From the NCBI GenBank assembly GCA_944990035.1, contig CALYLX010000098.1, positions 682,001-746,000 on the forward strand: a stretch of 64,000 bases of DNA, in the 5' to 3' direction. Position 1 is the stretch's first letter, and every line of letters begins with the position of its first letter. Both the position numbers and the translations under genes were made by a program. The notes beneath the pieces are model-generated. The model was given only the letters and a program-made list of their open reading frames with translations. It searched no databases and was not told the DNA's origin. The DNA comes from Clitopilus passeckerianus. Taxonomy: Eukaryota; Basidiomycota; Agaricomycetes; Agaricales; Entolomataceae. This document shows positions 12,008 through 23,159 of the stretch, piece by piece.

Positions 12008-13396
12008 ATGCCAAGGAAGCCTTTTGGTGGTGAGGAGGAGCCCTCAGCATTTGCCAGCATGCCAGTCACCAAGAAACGCAAAATCTCAGGTCTTAGCGGC
12101 TTAGAACTTGAAGTGTCTCTTTACGCAACTTCAAAAGCTTAGGAGGGCACTCATCCTTGAAAAAGTGCCTAATTCGGATCCAACACCGACCGACACACTC
12201 GGTGATGAACTGGATAAATTGATTGCTCGAATCCCGAACCCGAACCAACGACCCATTTGTACGACTATGATTGTCTCCTTTTCTTCGACTTTCTGACGGC
12301 TCTGCAGTCTTTGTCATTTTCTGCCGTCGATGATAGCGCTTTGGAGCGCCTGAATATCATACAGGCCGGCATGCTGGTTCTCCAGAGCCAGGACGAACTT
12401 CGCAATGCCATTGAATCTACCCGACCAATTGGTGCTGCCGAGCTGTGGTCAGACGAGGACATGTACAAACATCTGTCGTTTCTGTCCAATACCTACGCGA
12501 ACACGGTACTTTCGTTTAGCCCGTGTAACACTCGAGATAGCACTAATTCTGATTCAGAACAGACTTCCTCCAGAATGTTCATCGACACTTTCTTCTTCAG
12601 AAACGCCACCATGATTCCTCCCAATCAAAGGGTGGTGGTAATGCTGGGCCAACCTGTACCTGGCACTCGCCCAAGGCAATTGAAGGTGGACACCGTCTCT
12701 GGAGTGATGAATTACACTGCCCTTGTGGCAGATACTCGCATTGCCCGTACGTAGCCTTCTTTTTGTCGCTCGACCTCGATGGGTCCACTCACCCAGCATA
12801 CAGAGATGCATCTTCGCATGTCCCCTAACCGTACAGCGCGTGTCTCTCAAAGCACTGTCGCCTTCTTCACCGCCGAGGCAAAACCTTTTGACGGCGTACC
12901 GCTTGCAAAGCACATCCCCCAGGTCCTAGTCGAGCTCGTTGCTTGTGCGAAGCACCTTAAGTCCGTCGCCTTGCATGATCCTTGAATTCTACTCACTTTC
13001 CATTTAGGAAGTCTCACATTCGTGGCGCGGTGACCACTGGTGATAAATGGGTCTTTCTTGCTGTCGGCCTTGACGGCGAGTGTGAAGGGGCAACTTACTG
13101 GGAATCGGAGGTAGTTGAATGGAGGTCGGAGAGAGTTTCAGCTTCTCTGGATGTTACTGTTCCGGTTACTTCTGACCGGTATGATCCCGCTCTGATTGCT
13201 GGTATCCTCTCATCTTGGGTAAGCTCTGTTATATGATGGAATTCGGTGAGGTTGATACCTATTGAACATGTCCTACTAGGTGCCCAATAGCTTTTCCGAG
13301 TTTGATGGTGATAAATGGTTCTTCAAGTCCGCTCTGTCCAGTGGGGTGCCGACCAGTCAAGGTTCGACCAGGGTCAAGATCGGCGAGACCTCTTGA
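12008..13396 (+). CDS. Agaric-specific protein with PD-(D/E)XK-like features
   Basis: Exons from about 12300 on are clear: 12302-12747, then one from about 12801 or 12837 to 12974, 13022-13209 and 13281-13396. They read through ESTRPIGAAELWSDED, MIPPNQRVVV, VMNYTALVAD, FFTAEAKPFDGVPLAKHIP and IRGAVTTGDKWVFLAV to a TGA at 13396. I know this layout from memory as an abundant uncharacterised agaricomycete family. The spacing of an acidic residue before an E-A-K motif, then a strand ending KWVFLAV, resembles a PD-(D/E)XK nuclease-like core. That is inference from motif shape. The 5' end is unresolved: ATG at 12008 opens a frame starting MPRKPFGGEEEPS, but I could not join it cleanly to the exon around 12130-12260, so a frameshift or missed intron is possible. 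It sits alone between two NLR genes. Confidence 0.6.
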
Positions 13397-14716
13397 CCAG
13401 CCCGTCAGAGAGTGCCCCTTCTTGGGTAGGGCGCCTTGGATTTGTTTAACCGTCGAACAATATGAGTGATGAAGTTGCCTCGATTCGTATATATGAACAA
13501 AAGGTGGCCTAAGGTAAATACATGATGTACATGGTATGTGGTTCGCAATACGGACTCGGATAGTCATCTCAAATGTTACTGTACATTCATCAGTTCAACA
13601 ACTACTTTTCAAAGCTTCTAGTGTGAATATTCCAAAGTCTTCCGCCCCCCATTCGGTCAATTGCCTAACACCAAACCTCTTTCGGCCTGACTGACGAAGT
13701 CTTGGGCCTTATTCTCCTTATTGGCCACCTCGGATATGAGGGCAATGAAGGAGACACGAAACCGGAAGCTGGAGGAAAGACGAGCCACAGCCCGATGCGG
13801 AACTGGAGAGGTCCGACTCCCAGCCAAGCGCTGTTGCAGGTCGCGAAGTCGAGTTTGGGTCGGAGGGAGAGAGTGGTGGGCTGTGTATGGCAAGAAACGC
13901 GGGAGCGAGAGGGAGGAAGCCTGGAAAACCAAGGTGTGGGTAGACAGCAAGGCAGCGAGTCGGAGTGCTCTATCATACGTTGCAATTCTGTTCTCTGTTT
14001 GCACAGTGGTAATTGCAACCTGTTGTCTGTCGTGATATGTGAGCTTCGGAATTGAACAAGGACGGAGGGAGATTATATGTACCATACAAACGGGCTCGTC
14101 CTAAAGAGATTTGTAGAGGGCCAGGCAAGTCGGTCGAGCAAGTATAAGACCAGTATTAACCGGGCTATGATAAATGTGCCTGCAATCTGGGATGATGTTA
14201 GTTCAACTTTATAGAATGGAGAGAGAAATCAGGATACGTACATCTTGTAAACCCAGCTATGTTTAGTTGCGTTGGATCTTGGTTTTGCGCCGTCACAAGA
14301 GGATGCAGGAAACGGCTCTTGGCGAGTAAAGCGATGGAGCCCCATGACGGCTGCGCCTGGCGTAAAATATGTCTACAATTGAAGAGACGTTGAACCTGAC
14401 TTGAAGCTTTGAAGCGTCGAGAGCTGAGAATACAATTCTGACATCTTCTGCCTTGCTCCGCCAAGTTGGTCAGCTAGTCGAGACCTCAAATATCTTTGAA
14501 TTCGATAATTTGACCGTGATATGAGCTACGGCAAGATGTTGGAGCAGAATATATACGGATAGCTCGACACATACGCGGAAGAAAGGACCAGGAGAGGTGG
14601 AGGCACTGAAAGAAAATGCACCGAGAATTCACCGCCATACTTGTCTTCTTTCTCACGATTTCCGGGCTCGTTCCCTGGTGAGCGCTTCTGCCATTTCAAA
14701 TGCCATTTGTGGCTTT
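13397..14716. other. Intergenic between the nuclease-like gene and NLR copy 2
   Basis: Only short ORFs on both strands are present, several mirror images of each other (13657-14085). I see no splice-compatible coding series and no RNA gene. Confidence 0.45.
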
Positions 14717-14749
14717 CACAGCAGTCCGATGAAACAAGCGCCCAAACCT
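14717..14749 (+). promoter_or_regulatory. Upstream conserved block of NLR copy 2
   Basis: The sequence has CACAGCAG, then a 9-10-nt spacer, then AACAAGCGCCCAAACC. It matches the blocks before NLR copies 1 and 3 in order and content, and lies about 155 bp before the ATG at 14903. Confidence 0.5.
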
Positions 14750-14902
14750 CATGTACTCTAAGTCTATTCGCTTGCACGTTTTCTCATCACTGAGACTCTC
14801 AACAAGAGATTGTCACTCCTAGTTTGCTGCCCTGTTCGTGCATGTCTCCTGCGTTGGCAACTTCTCACTGAACTTCTCTCAAGATCCAGGGAAACCTCAA
14901 TT

Positions 14903-17900
14903 ATGCTCTATCCATTGCTGATTGGGGCAGTAGCACTGTTTGGGTATCTCCTCTGGAGACACCGATGGCGCCTAGACAGCCCAAGGCAGCCATCGCCTTC
15001 AAAGCCCATGAACGAACCACCCAGCCCAAGTCTGAGCACTACCAATGCAAATATCTCTTCAGAGCCACAAATTTCCGGGGATAATTTCGGCCTTGGACAA
15101 CTGTTACCTTCAGAGACAGATGTCGAAGAGGATAGGTGCATCCTTCTAGAATACACCTGGGCATCGTATAGCGCCCTGCCTCCTGCAATGAAGCGGTGTA
15201 TGGAACCAATCTTATTAAGGAGTCTACTGCAGAACTTCGGCGACGTTTCCTACGACGCCTGTTCAACATGCCTATCCAATCGTGAGGGTGTTCGGGTCCT
15301 TCTTCTTGAGGGTTGGGAAAAGGGTACCTTTGATACCTTACGCAGTAACTGTGAGTGTTCCCCGCAATGCACTGGAGGTGTTAACTGACCCGCTTTATTC
15401 TTTCAGCCACTTTTCTTTCACTCGGCAAAAGTATCCAACATGGGAAGAACAACGGGGTAGTCCAGGAGCCGAAGGATGAAGTCTCTCCTGAGAGACGTGG
15501 TCCGACTGGTGACACCTCCATCCCCCGTTAGTAACAATGAATGTATGCATGTGTAGGATTGCTGATTTTTTCTGGATTGACAGTGCCTAGTGAGACAGCT
15601 AGTACTGCCCTAGCAAACACCAACGATCAAGGTCCAGTCGCTAAGACACGTGCAACTGGATGCGAGCGTAAAGGAAATGACGAGGAATATGAGGAAGACA
15701 AGTCAGACGAGAACATGCGCATCGAACATGTGTCCGTCAACGAGATGGTACAAGGCGGCAAAGAAGTCAATATCTACGGTGGACAAATCGTCAGTACTTC
15801 GGGCGGTGACGTCTACAATATCGCAGGAGATGTATGGCGGGTAACTTGTGAGTTAATTTTGTTTAGTCACGCACGAACTACGCTGACATCTGGTCAATTT
15901 TAGACTCCAGTGAGTAGTCAGCGCCGATGTCGTCCTCTTCGTACATAACTTAATCTGATGCAGGTGACGATTATCCCAAGACAGCGGAATGGTACTTCTT
16001 CGTCGACTATCGAGCTACACACAACGAGATCGCCAGGAAACGATCTAAGAACACCGGCAAGTGGTTTCTTCGATCGGAGACATATGTCGAATGGTCTACA
16101 AACCCCTGGCGAAGAATTATGTGGTGTCCTGGGATACGTACGTGGCCCCTGCCTAATGCGGCACCTTTCTGATTACCCATGCAGCTGGCGTTGGTAAAAC
16201 GGTCATGGCGTAGGTTTTCGGTGTCCCTCAGTCTGGTGCTCTGCTGATAATGGGCGTTCTTTCAGCTCTCTTGTTGTGGATCACCTACGAGCCCTTGACG
16301 AATCCCGAACTTTCGTCGGCGTCATTTATTTCAACTACAAGCTCCGAAGTCACCAAAGCAAACTCGCTATCATCGAGGCTCTTTGCAGGCAGATGTTTGA
16401 ATCCTGTCAACACTCCGCCTTTCAGGATATCTACGACTCGCATGCGAAACGAAAATCACGACCCACGGAGGCTGAACTTCGATCGGCTCTATCCACTGCC
16501 CTCCAAGATTATCAGCACTGCTACCTCGTCCTGGACGCACTGGACGAATATACTGCACACTATAGTGACAAGCAGGTTCGCGAGATCATCGAGACTATCC
16601 TATCGCTTGGAGAGAATGTAAAGCTTCTCGTAACGTCACGCGTGCTTGGAGAGATGAAGGCAACGTTTAAGGAACTTGGGGCTAGCCGAGAAGAAATCAT
16701 TGCGGACAATAATGATATGAAGGCATATCTAGCGGAAAGGGTTGAATCTCTGAAATCTAAACTCGACTTCGAGGTGTCGGATACGTTCTCTACGCATATT
16801 GTTGACAAGGTCATAGAGGCCGCAAAAGGGCGGTATGTGACTCCCTTCTCCTTGTTTTGTCCTTTCGAGTGCTCACAGAAAAACTAGGTTTCTTGTCGCA
16901 GAGCTAGGCATGAATCTGCTGGCCGAACAACTCAATCTCGGGGATCTCGAAGATGCCCTCGATAATCTGCCTCATGAAATCGACGAGACCTACATCCGCG
17001 TCATGGAACTCATTAAAAACTATTCCGATGCTCGAAGAGACCTCGCAATGAAGGCCTTGATGTGGGTTGCTTACGCCCGTCGCCGCCTTACTGTTCGAGA
17101 ACTTCAACACGCCCTCGCTACGAAACATGGCAAGAAGGAGACGGATAAATATGTTACACCGTTGTCAATCATCACCGGCCTTTGTTCTGGGCTCATTGTT
17201 GTACAAGACAAAAAATGGCACGATCAGCCTGATGATGAGAGAATTGTACAATTTGTTCGTGAGTAGTGAACTCTTCTTGGAAACATGGGCAGATATTGAA
17301 GCCTGCCTCTTCAGATTTCACAACCCAAGAATTCTTCGGCGAGTTCCAATCGAAGTACTTCATCAATGCCCACAACGAGATGTTTTCAACCTGCGTTGAA
17401 TATCTCTCAATTGCAACCACCCATACCCTTCCACTCCACTTTAATTGGAAATATCTTACCTGGGCTTCAAATCGCAAAACCTACCGTCCCTTCTATGACT
17501 ATGCGGCGTTGAACTGGGGACACCATGCGAACACCCACCACGAGTCGCTTGTCAAAGAGGTACTCGAATTCTTACAGAGGAATGACAGGCCTGTTCAGCT
17601 CTGTTGGGACTACGTGCTGGAGGAATTGGACGACAGTGCCACAGAGAAGGATTGGCCCGCCATATTTCTGGCCGCCTATCATGATCAAACCCAGGCTTCA
17701 TCAGTGCTACTGGATGGTATCAATGTTATTCCCCGCACGAGGAGAGAAAGAACACCAATGCATATCGCAGCCGTTGTTGGGCATTCAAGTGTTATGGAGG
17801 AGATGCTGCGATGGTCAAGATCACAGCGCAGCAACGATGGTCCTGCGAGCAATCCAAGTCCCGCGGAATCGGGGATACGTCAATGCGGGGGGGATGGTAT

Positions 17901-19266
17901 CCTTTTAGAAAATATACGAGACGAAGACGGCAAGACACCCATCCACTACACAGCTGAATTTGGTCGAGGATCCATTGTCAGGCTCCTGCTAGGCCATGAT
18001 AGCGTCCAGGTGGACTTGAAAGATAACGATGGCCGTACTGCCTTTTCACACGCGACTCAGCGGGGCGAAAAGTCAATCGTTAAGCTTCTGCTCGAGCATG
18101 GTAGGATTGAGGTGGATTCCAAGGACAACGGAGGCCAGAGTCCCTTTTCATACGCCGTTGAATGGGGCAGGGAGTCAATCGTCAAGCTTCTGCTTGAACA
18201 TGGAGGGATCGAGGTGGACTCAAAGGATAATGGAGGTTTAACTCCCTTTTCATACGCTGTTCGGCGAGGCAAGGAGTCAATCATCAATCTCCTGCTCCAG
18301 CATGGAGGCGTCGAAGTGGACTCTAAGGATGACCATGGCCAGACCCCCTTTTCATTCGCTGCTCAGTTGGGGAACCGGTCCATCATGAAGCTCCTCCTTC
18401 AGCATGGAGGAGTCAACGTGAACTCGAGAGACAACTATGGTCGGACTCCCATCTCCTACTGGGCTCAGCGAGACCACCAGTTATTCGTCAAGCTTTTGCT
18501 TGAGCACGGAGGTGCTGAGGTCAACTCGAAGGACAACGATGGCCAGACCCTCTTTTCAAATGCTGCTCGATTGGGCCAGGAGTCTATCGTCAAGCTTATG
18601 CTTGAGCATAGAGGCGTTGGGGTGGACTTGAAGGATAATCATGGCCGCACTCCCTTCTCGTATGCAGTTGAGAATGGCCACGAGTCAATCATCAAGCTTC
18701 TTCTCGAGCACCCGGACGTCGAGGTGGACTCAAAGGACAACGCAAATCGGACTCCCTTTTCATACGCTGTTCAGCGGGGCCAGCAGGCGATCATCAAACT
18801 CCTCCTTGAGCATGGAGGCGTCGAAGTGGACTCACAGGACAACCACGGCCGGACTCCCTTTTTATATGCGGCTCAGCAGGGTCAGCAAGGCACCGTCAAG
18901 CTCCTCCTTGAGCATGGCGGTATACAAGTGTCGGCACAGGATATCGATGGACGTAGCGCCCTTTCTTGGGCCAGCGGAGGTAGTGGCTTGGATTGGGACC
19001 CACCAGGTGATCTCGACACCATCCGACTTATTCTCGAACAAGAGGGTGTGGACGTAAACCAGGCAGATAATGAGGGCAGGACTGCACTTTCTTACGCGAA
19101 GGAAGCTCTCGAGACGTCACCCTATAGATGCAGCCATTGGCAGTGTGTCGTGGGTCTGTTGGAGGCAAATGGGGCAGTCGAGTTGCCATCGAGTAGCAGT
19201 AATATGCCAGTGCCAGTGGAAGAATTTGTCTCAATTCGTATTTCTCCGTATTGGAATGACATATAG
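14903..19266 (+). CDS. NLR paralogue 2: TM helix, helical domain, NACHT, ankyrin array; intact
   Basis: Nine exons keep frame throughout: 14903-15350, 15407-15526, 15584-15847, 15904-15909 (6 nt), 15964-16137, 16185-16209 (25 nt, Walker A), 16266-16832, 16888-17258 and 17315-19266. The protein opens with a membrane helix (MLYPLLIGAVALFGYLLW) and a basic flank (RHRWR), so it is probably anchored with its bulk in the cytosol. A helical domain with VSYDACSTCL and LLLEGWEKGTFDTLRSN follows. A Gly/Asn-rich segment comes next (VNIYGG, then SGGDVYNIAGDVWR). NACHT has GIPGVGKT, LVLDALDEY and LVTSRVLGE; the winged-helix region starts AELGMNLLAEQL. About 13 ankyrin repeats complete it, the last two irregular, with tail ISPYWNDI. 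Fungal NLRs of this layout act in allorecognition or regulated cell death. Ligand and effector action here are unknown. Confidence 0.92.
17929..18948 (+). repeat. Ankyrin array of NLR copy 2, 102-nt period
   Basis: Ten units of exactly 102 nt run without insertion from 17929 to 18948. Two irregular repeats follow, with insertions around GGSGLDWDPPGDLD and ALETSPYRCSHW. The consensus is the same as in copies 1 and 3. The units differ mainly at positions expected on the variable face of the repeat. Confidence 0.9.
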
Positions 19267-20186
19267 CTACTGTACTCGATATAACCCGCACTAGTGCATA
19301 GGTAGTAACTTTACATACCTCTGAAATCCGGTATACACCAGTGCCCATCGTTCATACTCGAAGCTATGGACAGTCCCAATGGCCGCATTCTGTTCCATAT
19401 CCGCTCAAGTCCAGGTACAGCTGAACAAAATTTGATGCATCAGAACGCAGTTGAGCGGCTTCTAACACTCTAGGTCGTCTTCCGGATAAGAAGAGAATCA
19501 AGGCAAGGGATTAGCTAGAGGTCAAGTACAGGCTCCGAGAGGCATCGGTGGAGGGCCTACTGTGCAAAGAAGCCGGATCCGGAAGAAGAGAAGAAGGTTA
19601 TCAGTTGTGGATCTGAGCAGAGAGCGTAGATCTAGAGAAGAGAAAAGGATAGCTTCATTGCACATGTGTGAATGCATGGAACGAGGAACGGGAGAGGGTA
19701 GAGGCTCCAGTGAACTGCAGAAGTATATACGAAATGAAAAGGAAGAAGTCTAGAACATCAAGAGACCTAGCTAGCAAAACTACCACAATTTACAGATGAT
19801 ATTGAGAACTCCAGTTGTATTACAAGAGACAGGTCACAGGAAACAACATGTCAGAGGAAAGTAGCTTAACAAGTGTTACAATGAACCCGGAGCGAGTGCG
19901 TTTTCCTTATACATGGAAATATTGTCAAGCCAAAGCCACGGGTAGATCTCGGGGCGGATAAAATTCTTCGTAATTTTAGAACCTAGCGGGACGCAATTGG
20001 GTTCCCTTTCGTTTCTTGAAATAGCTTCAAAGGGCAGATGTCTATGTAGGTCTATGCTCAATGCTCATAGGTGTAGTCGGCGATTAGAGGGGGGGAAGTA
20101 TAGGCAGATCGGAATGGGAGCTAAATGGAGAGTGGGATTAAAAGATCAATCCCTTGAAATTGCTATCGTCCAATAAATAGCTCAAA
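19267..20186. other. Intergenic, purine-rich
   Basis: This stretch lies between two convergent genes. The ORF at 19562-19753 is a basic, purine-run product (many RKKRR and EERK residues) and is not credible as a gene. I see no other signal. Confidence 0.45.
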
Positions 20187-22571
20187 TTACATTGCATCCT
20201 GACCATACAAAAGAGAGTCGAGCACTGCTGTGCCGAACATCTGCCTCGTTGCCTCCACCGACGATCCTCGTTTTGTAACGATGCTTGCGAACCCTTGCTT
20301 AAACTCCTCGAACGCTACCTTATATGCGGAATCCTTGAAATAGTCTTCGATCTGCTGATTTCGTACCTTGGTACCTTCCCATTGTTTAGCCCAGTGTGGT
20401 CGTACGTTGAGGGGTTTGCCATCCACATCGGTGTACTTCGCCCAGATGTCCGTTATCTTCTGGCGGAAGTCGGCCCAGATGGGAGTCTTCGAGTCAACTA
20501 CTAGGGTAGTAAGGACTTCGATGGAGATGGTGCCGAGGGTGTTGCCACGCTGCGGCGCAAGGATGACTTCGGATCCCCCGGTAAGGCGCATCTCCAGAGC
20601 AACTCGGACAGAGTAATTCTTGTCATCATACATGGCCTTGATACCGTCCCACCTAAGGCAGAGGGAACATAAGACATGAGAGGTTCTGACACTTTATGCA
20701 ACAACATACCAAGCTCTTTGGATAGCTTCATAGTTCCTTGTACCATCACGCAGGGCGGGGATTGGTATCTCCCATTCGGCATCAAGGACGCGGAAATTCT
20801 CTATCGAAGAGAAAAAAAAGGTCAACTCCAAAGAAGTGCATGAAGGTCTAAGCGGACGTACGAATGGCTCGTCTAAAGTGGAGTGCGTCGCTCACGAATG
20901 CTTCAATGGCCTTAGATGGATTGGTCACATTGGGGAGGAAGGCCATAGATGTCTTCCCAAATAGAGTGGCCTGCCATTGGGGCGGCACCTTTTTCCACTG
21001 CTCCGAATTTACCAGCGTTTCAGCAACGTTGGCCCCTTTCTAGAGAGTTAAGGCTTGATCGAGGATGCATGAAGTCTAGAGCAATCAAAGTCCTCACTGT
21101 TTGTGCAGGTATCCCATATATGTCGAAAATGCTATTGCTTGGGTATGTCTTGATCTTCATCTGCTCACCATTGGAAAGGGGTCGTTCTGCAGCAGATTAG
21201 ACGGATGCAAATCTGGACAGAATATCGATCAGCTTACTTTTCCATGTGTTAACCCAGCAATCATCGTTGTAAGGGAACCAGAACCACTCGAGGTAGTAGT
21301 CTTCCTCGCATCGACGCACAAAATCTGCTCTGGCTTTCTTCATAACCTCAGATTCCATGGTTACACCCGCCTTCGTCATCATAGTTTGCACCTCTTCCGG
21401 TAAAGGGAACCCGGGGGGAGGCGGGATGGCAAGGTACATTGGTAATTTGAGTGGCATCATGACGGCCAATTCCATCACGTTGACTTGGAGCGTCAAGGAG
21501 GTGACTACTCCGAGAAGTCCAAACGCTCCGCTTGCAACGCGCAGTTCGTCGGGATCATTGATAGTTTGCTCTACCCCATTAGCATCCACGTAGGTGACCT
21601 CGACAACAATGTCGGAGAGGGTGGTAGAAGAGAGGCCGGCGCCGTGACAGATAGGAGCATTGGTACCTCCAAAGGTGACTTCACCCATGATCACATTAAA
21701 TGGAAGACACCAGGTCTTCTTCTCGAAGCACCAAGCGCGGAACTCTTCGTTGATAGTTCCAGCGCCTACTTTGACGAAGCCATGACCGAGACTAGGTTCG
21801 CGTCCCGCGACGGAGGTCACCTCAGAGATGCCTCGGAAGTCACTGTCGAAATGAGAAGGGGCCGTATAAGGGAGGTCAACCAGTGTCTTCATCGGAAGAA
21901 ACATTACGAGAATGTCTCCATTTGCGCCCCAGAGGTTGCTGTATGACAGGGTCAGCTCCGAATTTAAAAGGCTGTTGGATGGGTACGTACGACCAGGTGT
22001 GACGAAAACCGCCAGCACGAACACGTCCGGGAGGGGACAATTTACCGGCCCATGTAATGAGATTTTTGAGGCCGACTTTAGTTCGGATCACCCAGGACGT
22101 GGATGGGGTGTAGTTGTAGGTATCGCCCCAGTTCTTGAACGGAGTGCTCTTGTAATATTGAGCAGGGCTACCATCGCCTTCGAGCACGTCCTCAGACAGG
22201 CAGGGACAAGGAACCCAATGCACTGTGCCCTTAATATCTGAATCCGTGTCCACCGGATGACTGCCGATCCCTTGACGAAGTAGATTGGTAGCTTCTTGGA
22301 TCGTCTCTAGCTCAGACTCATCGGGATCGTTGGAAACAGAGGCCAAAGCCAGCAATGGTGCAAATCTTGCGTCTGCGTCGACATATCGTTGCAGCTCCTG
22401 AATCAGAGCCTCTTCCTGTGGTCTCCGGCCTCAGTCTCATGGTCTACAAGAGCATAAGTATGATGTGCTCACCGATACAGGGCCGGTTCCACGGGAAGGA
22501 GGTGGTAGATTGAGCTTGGGTGGACCGGAAGGAAATGCGGGAATAACAGGAATAACAGGAATCGCAGCCAT
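20187..22571 (-). CDS. FAD-linked oxidase, D-arabinono-1,4-lactone oxidase-like
   Basis: ATG at 22571 (MAAIPVIPVIPAFPSGPPK) leads through about seven introns to TAA at 20187. The N-terminal half is a PCMH-type FAD-binding domain: RAGGFRHTWSNLWG, then GHGFVKVGAGTINEEFRAWC and GGTNAPICHGAGLSS, the usual p-cresol methylhydroxylase-type flavin contacts. The C-terminal half has the aldono-lactone oxidase type of substrate domain with EMRLTGG and RPHWAKQW, matching the HW-(G/A)-K signature of this family. These enzymes oxidise sugar lactones or related alcohols with O2, giving H2O2; erythroascorbate synthesis is the classical role. No signal peptide or membrane helix is visible, so it is probably cytosolic. 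The HTW/SNLWG junction uses an intron with donor GTACGT. Exact substrate is open, since agarics have several related paralogues. Confidence 0.82.
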
Positions 22572-23159
22572 CTAGTGGCAGTTGAATCGGTGGCCTCTCT
22601 TGGTAGTCAGAAGTGATAAGGCCAAATCATTGAAGCAGCGTTGCTTTTATCTACATGGATTGTTGACACCAGGTAAGATACATTTCGGCATATCAGAATG
22701 CACCAGTTCGACCGATTGAGTCTGCAGACAAGAAGTGGCGAGTATCTTTGAGTATGGGTTTCTGTGCCTCTTGATTGAAAGGTATACCTCATGCGATAGA
22801 TCACAAATGGCTTCGGTCATTGAATTTTGCCGATCCTGTTAAACGTGCTGAGTGTCGGGCTCCGAGACGAATTATCACAGATGCTAGGTCATGAAGTTGA
22901 ACGAATGAATGTTAGATGGATGCAGCTCGTGACCAGCGGATGTAGAGGGCTGACAGAACTCTAAAATACGTAGAATCAGTTGTACCTCTTTGCAGATGTA
23001 TACAGCGCTACATGAAGAGAGACGTACGGGAATGGTAACAATTGGTTTCCGCCAAAAAAAACCAGGTTTTGCTGAGTTCCGAAAACGTTTGTGAACATTC
23101 GTGAATCGTGGGAAACAAGGGCGCTACTCTCGCCTTGAAATTTGACCTTCGTAAAAACA
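22572..23159. other. Intergenic upstream of the FAD oxidase
   Basis: This should hold the promoter of the minus-strand oxidase. Short ORFs only; I see no clear TATA box or other element. Confidence 0.4.

Noticed and set aside
19562..19753. 63-codon basic ORF
   Set aside because: Product of purine runs (AGAAGAGAAG), with no credible gene features.
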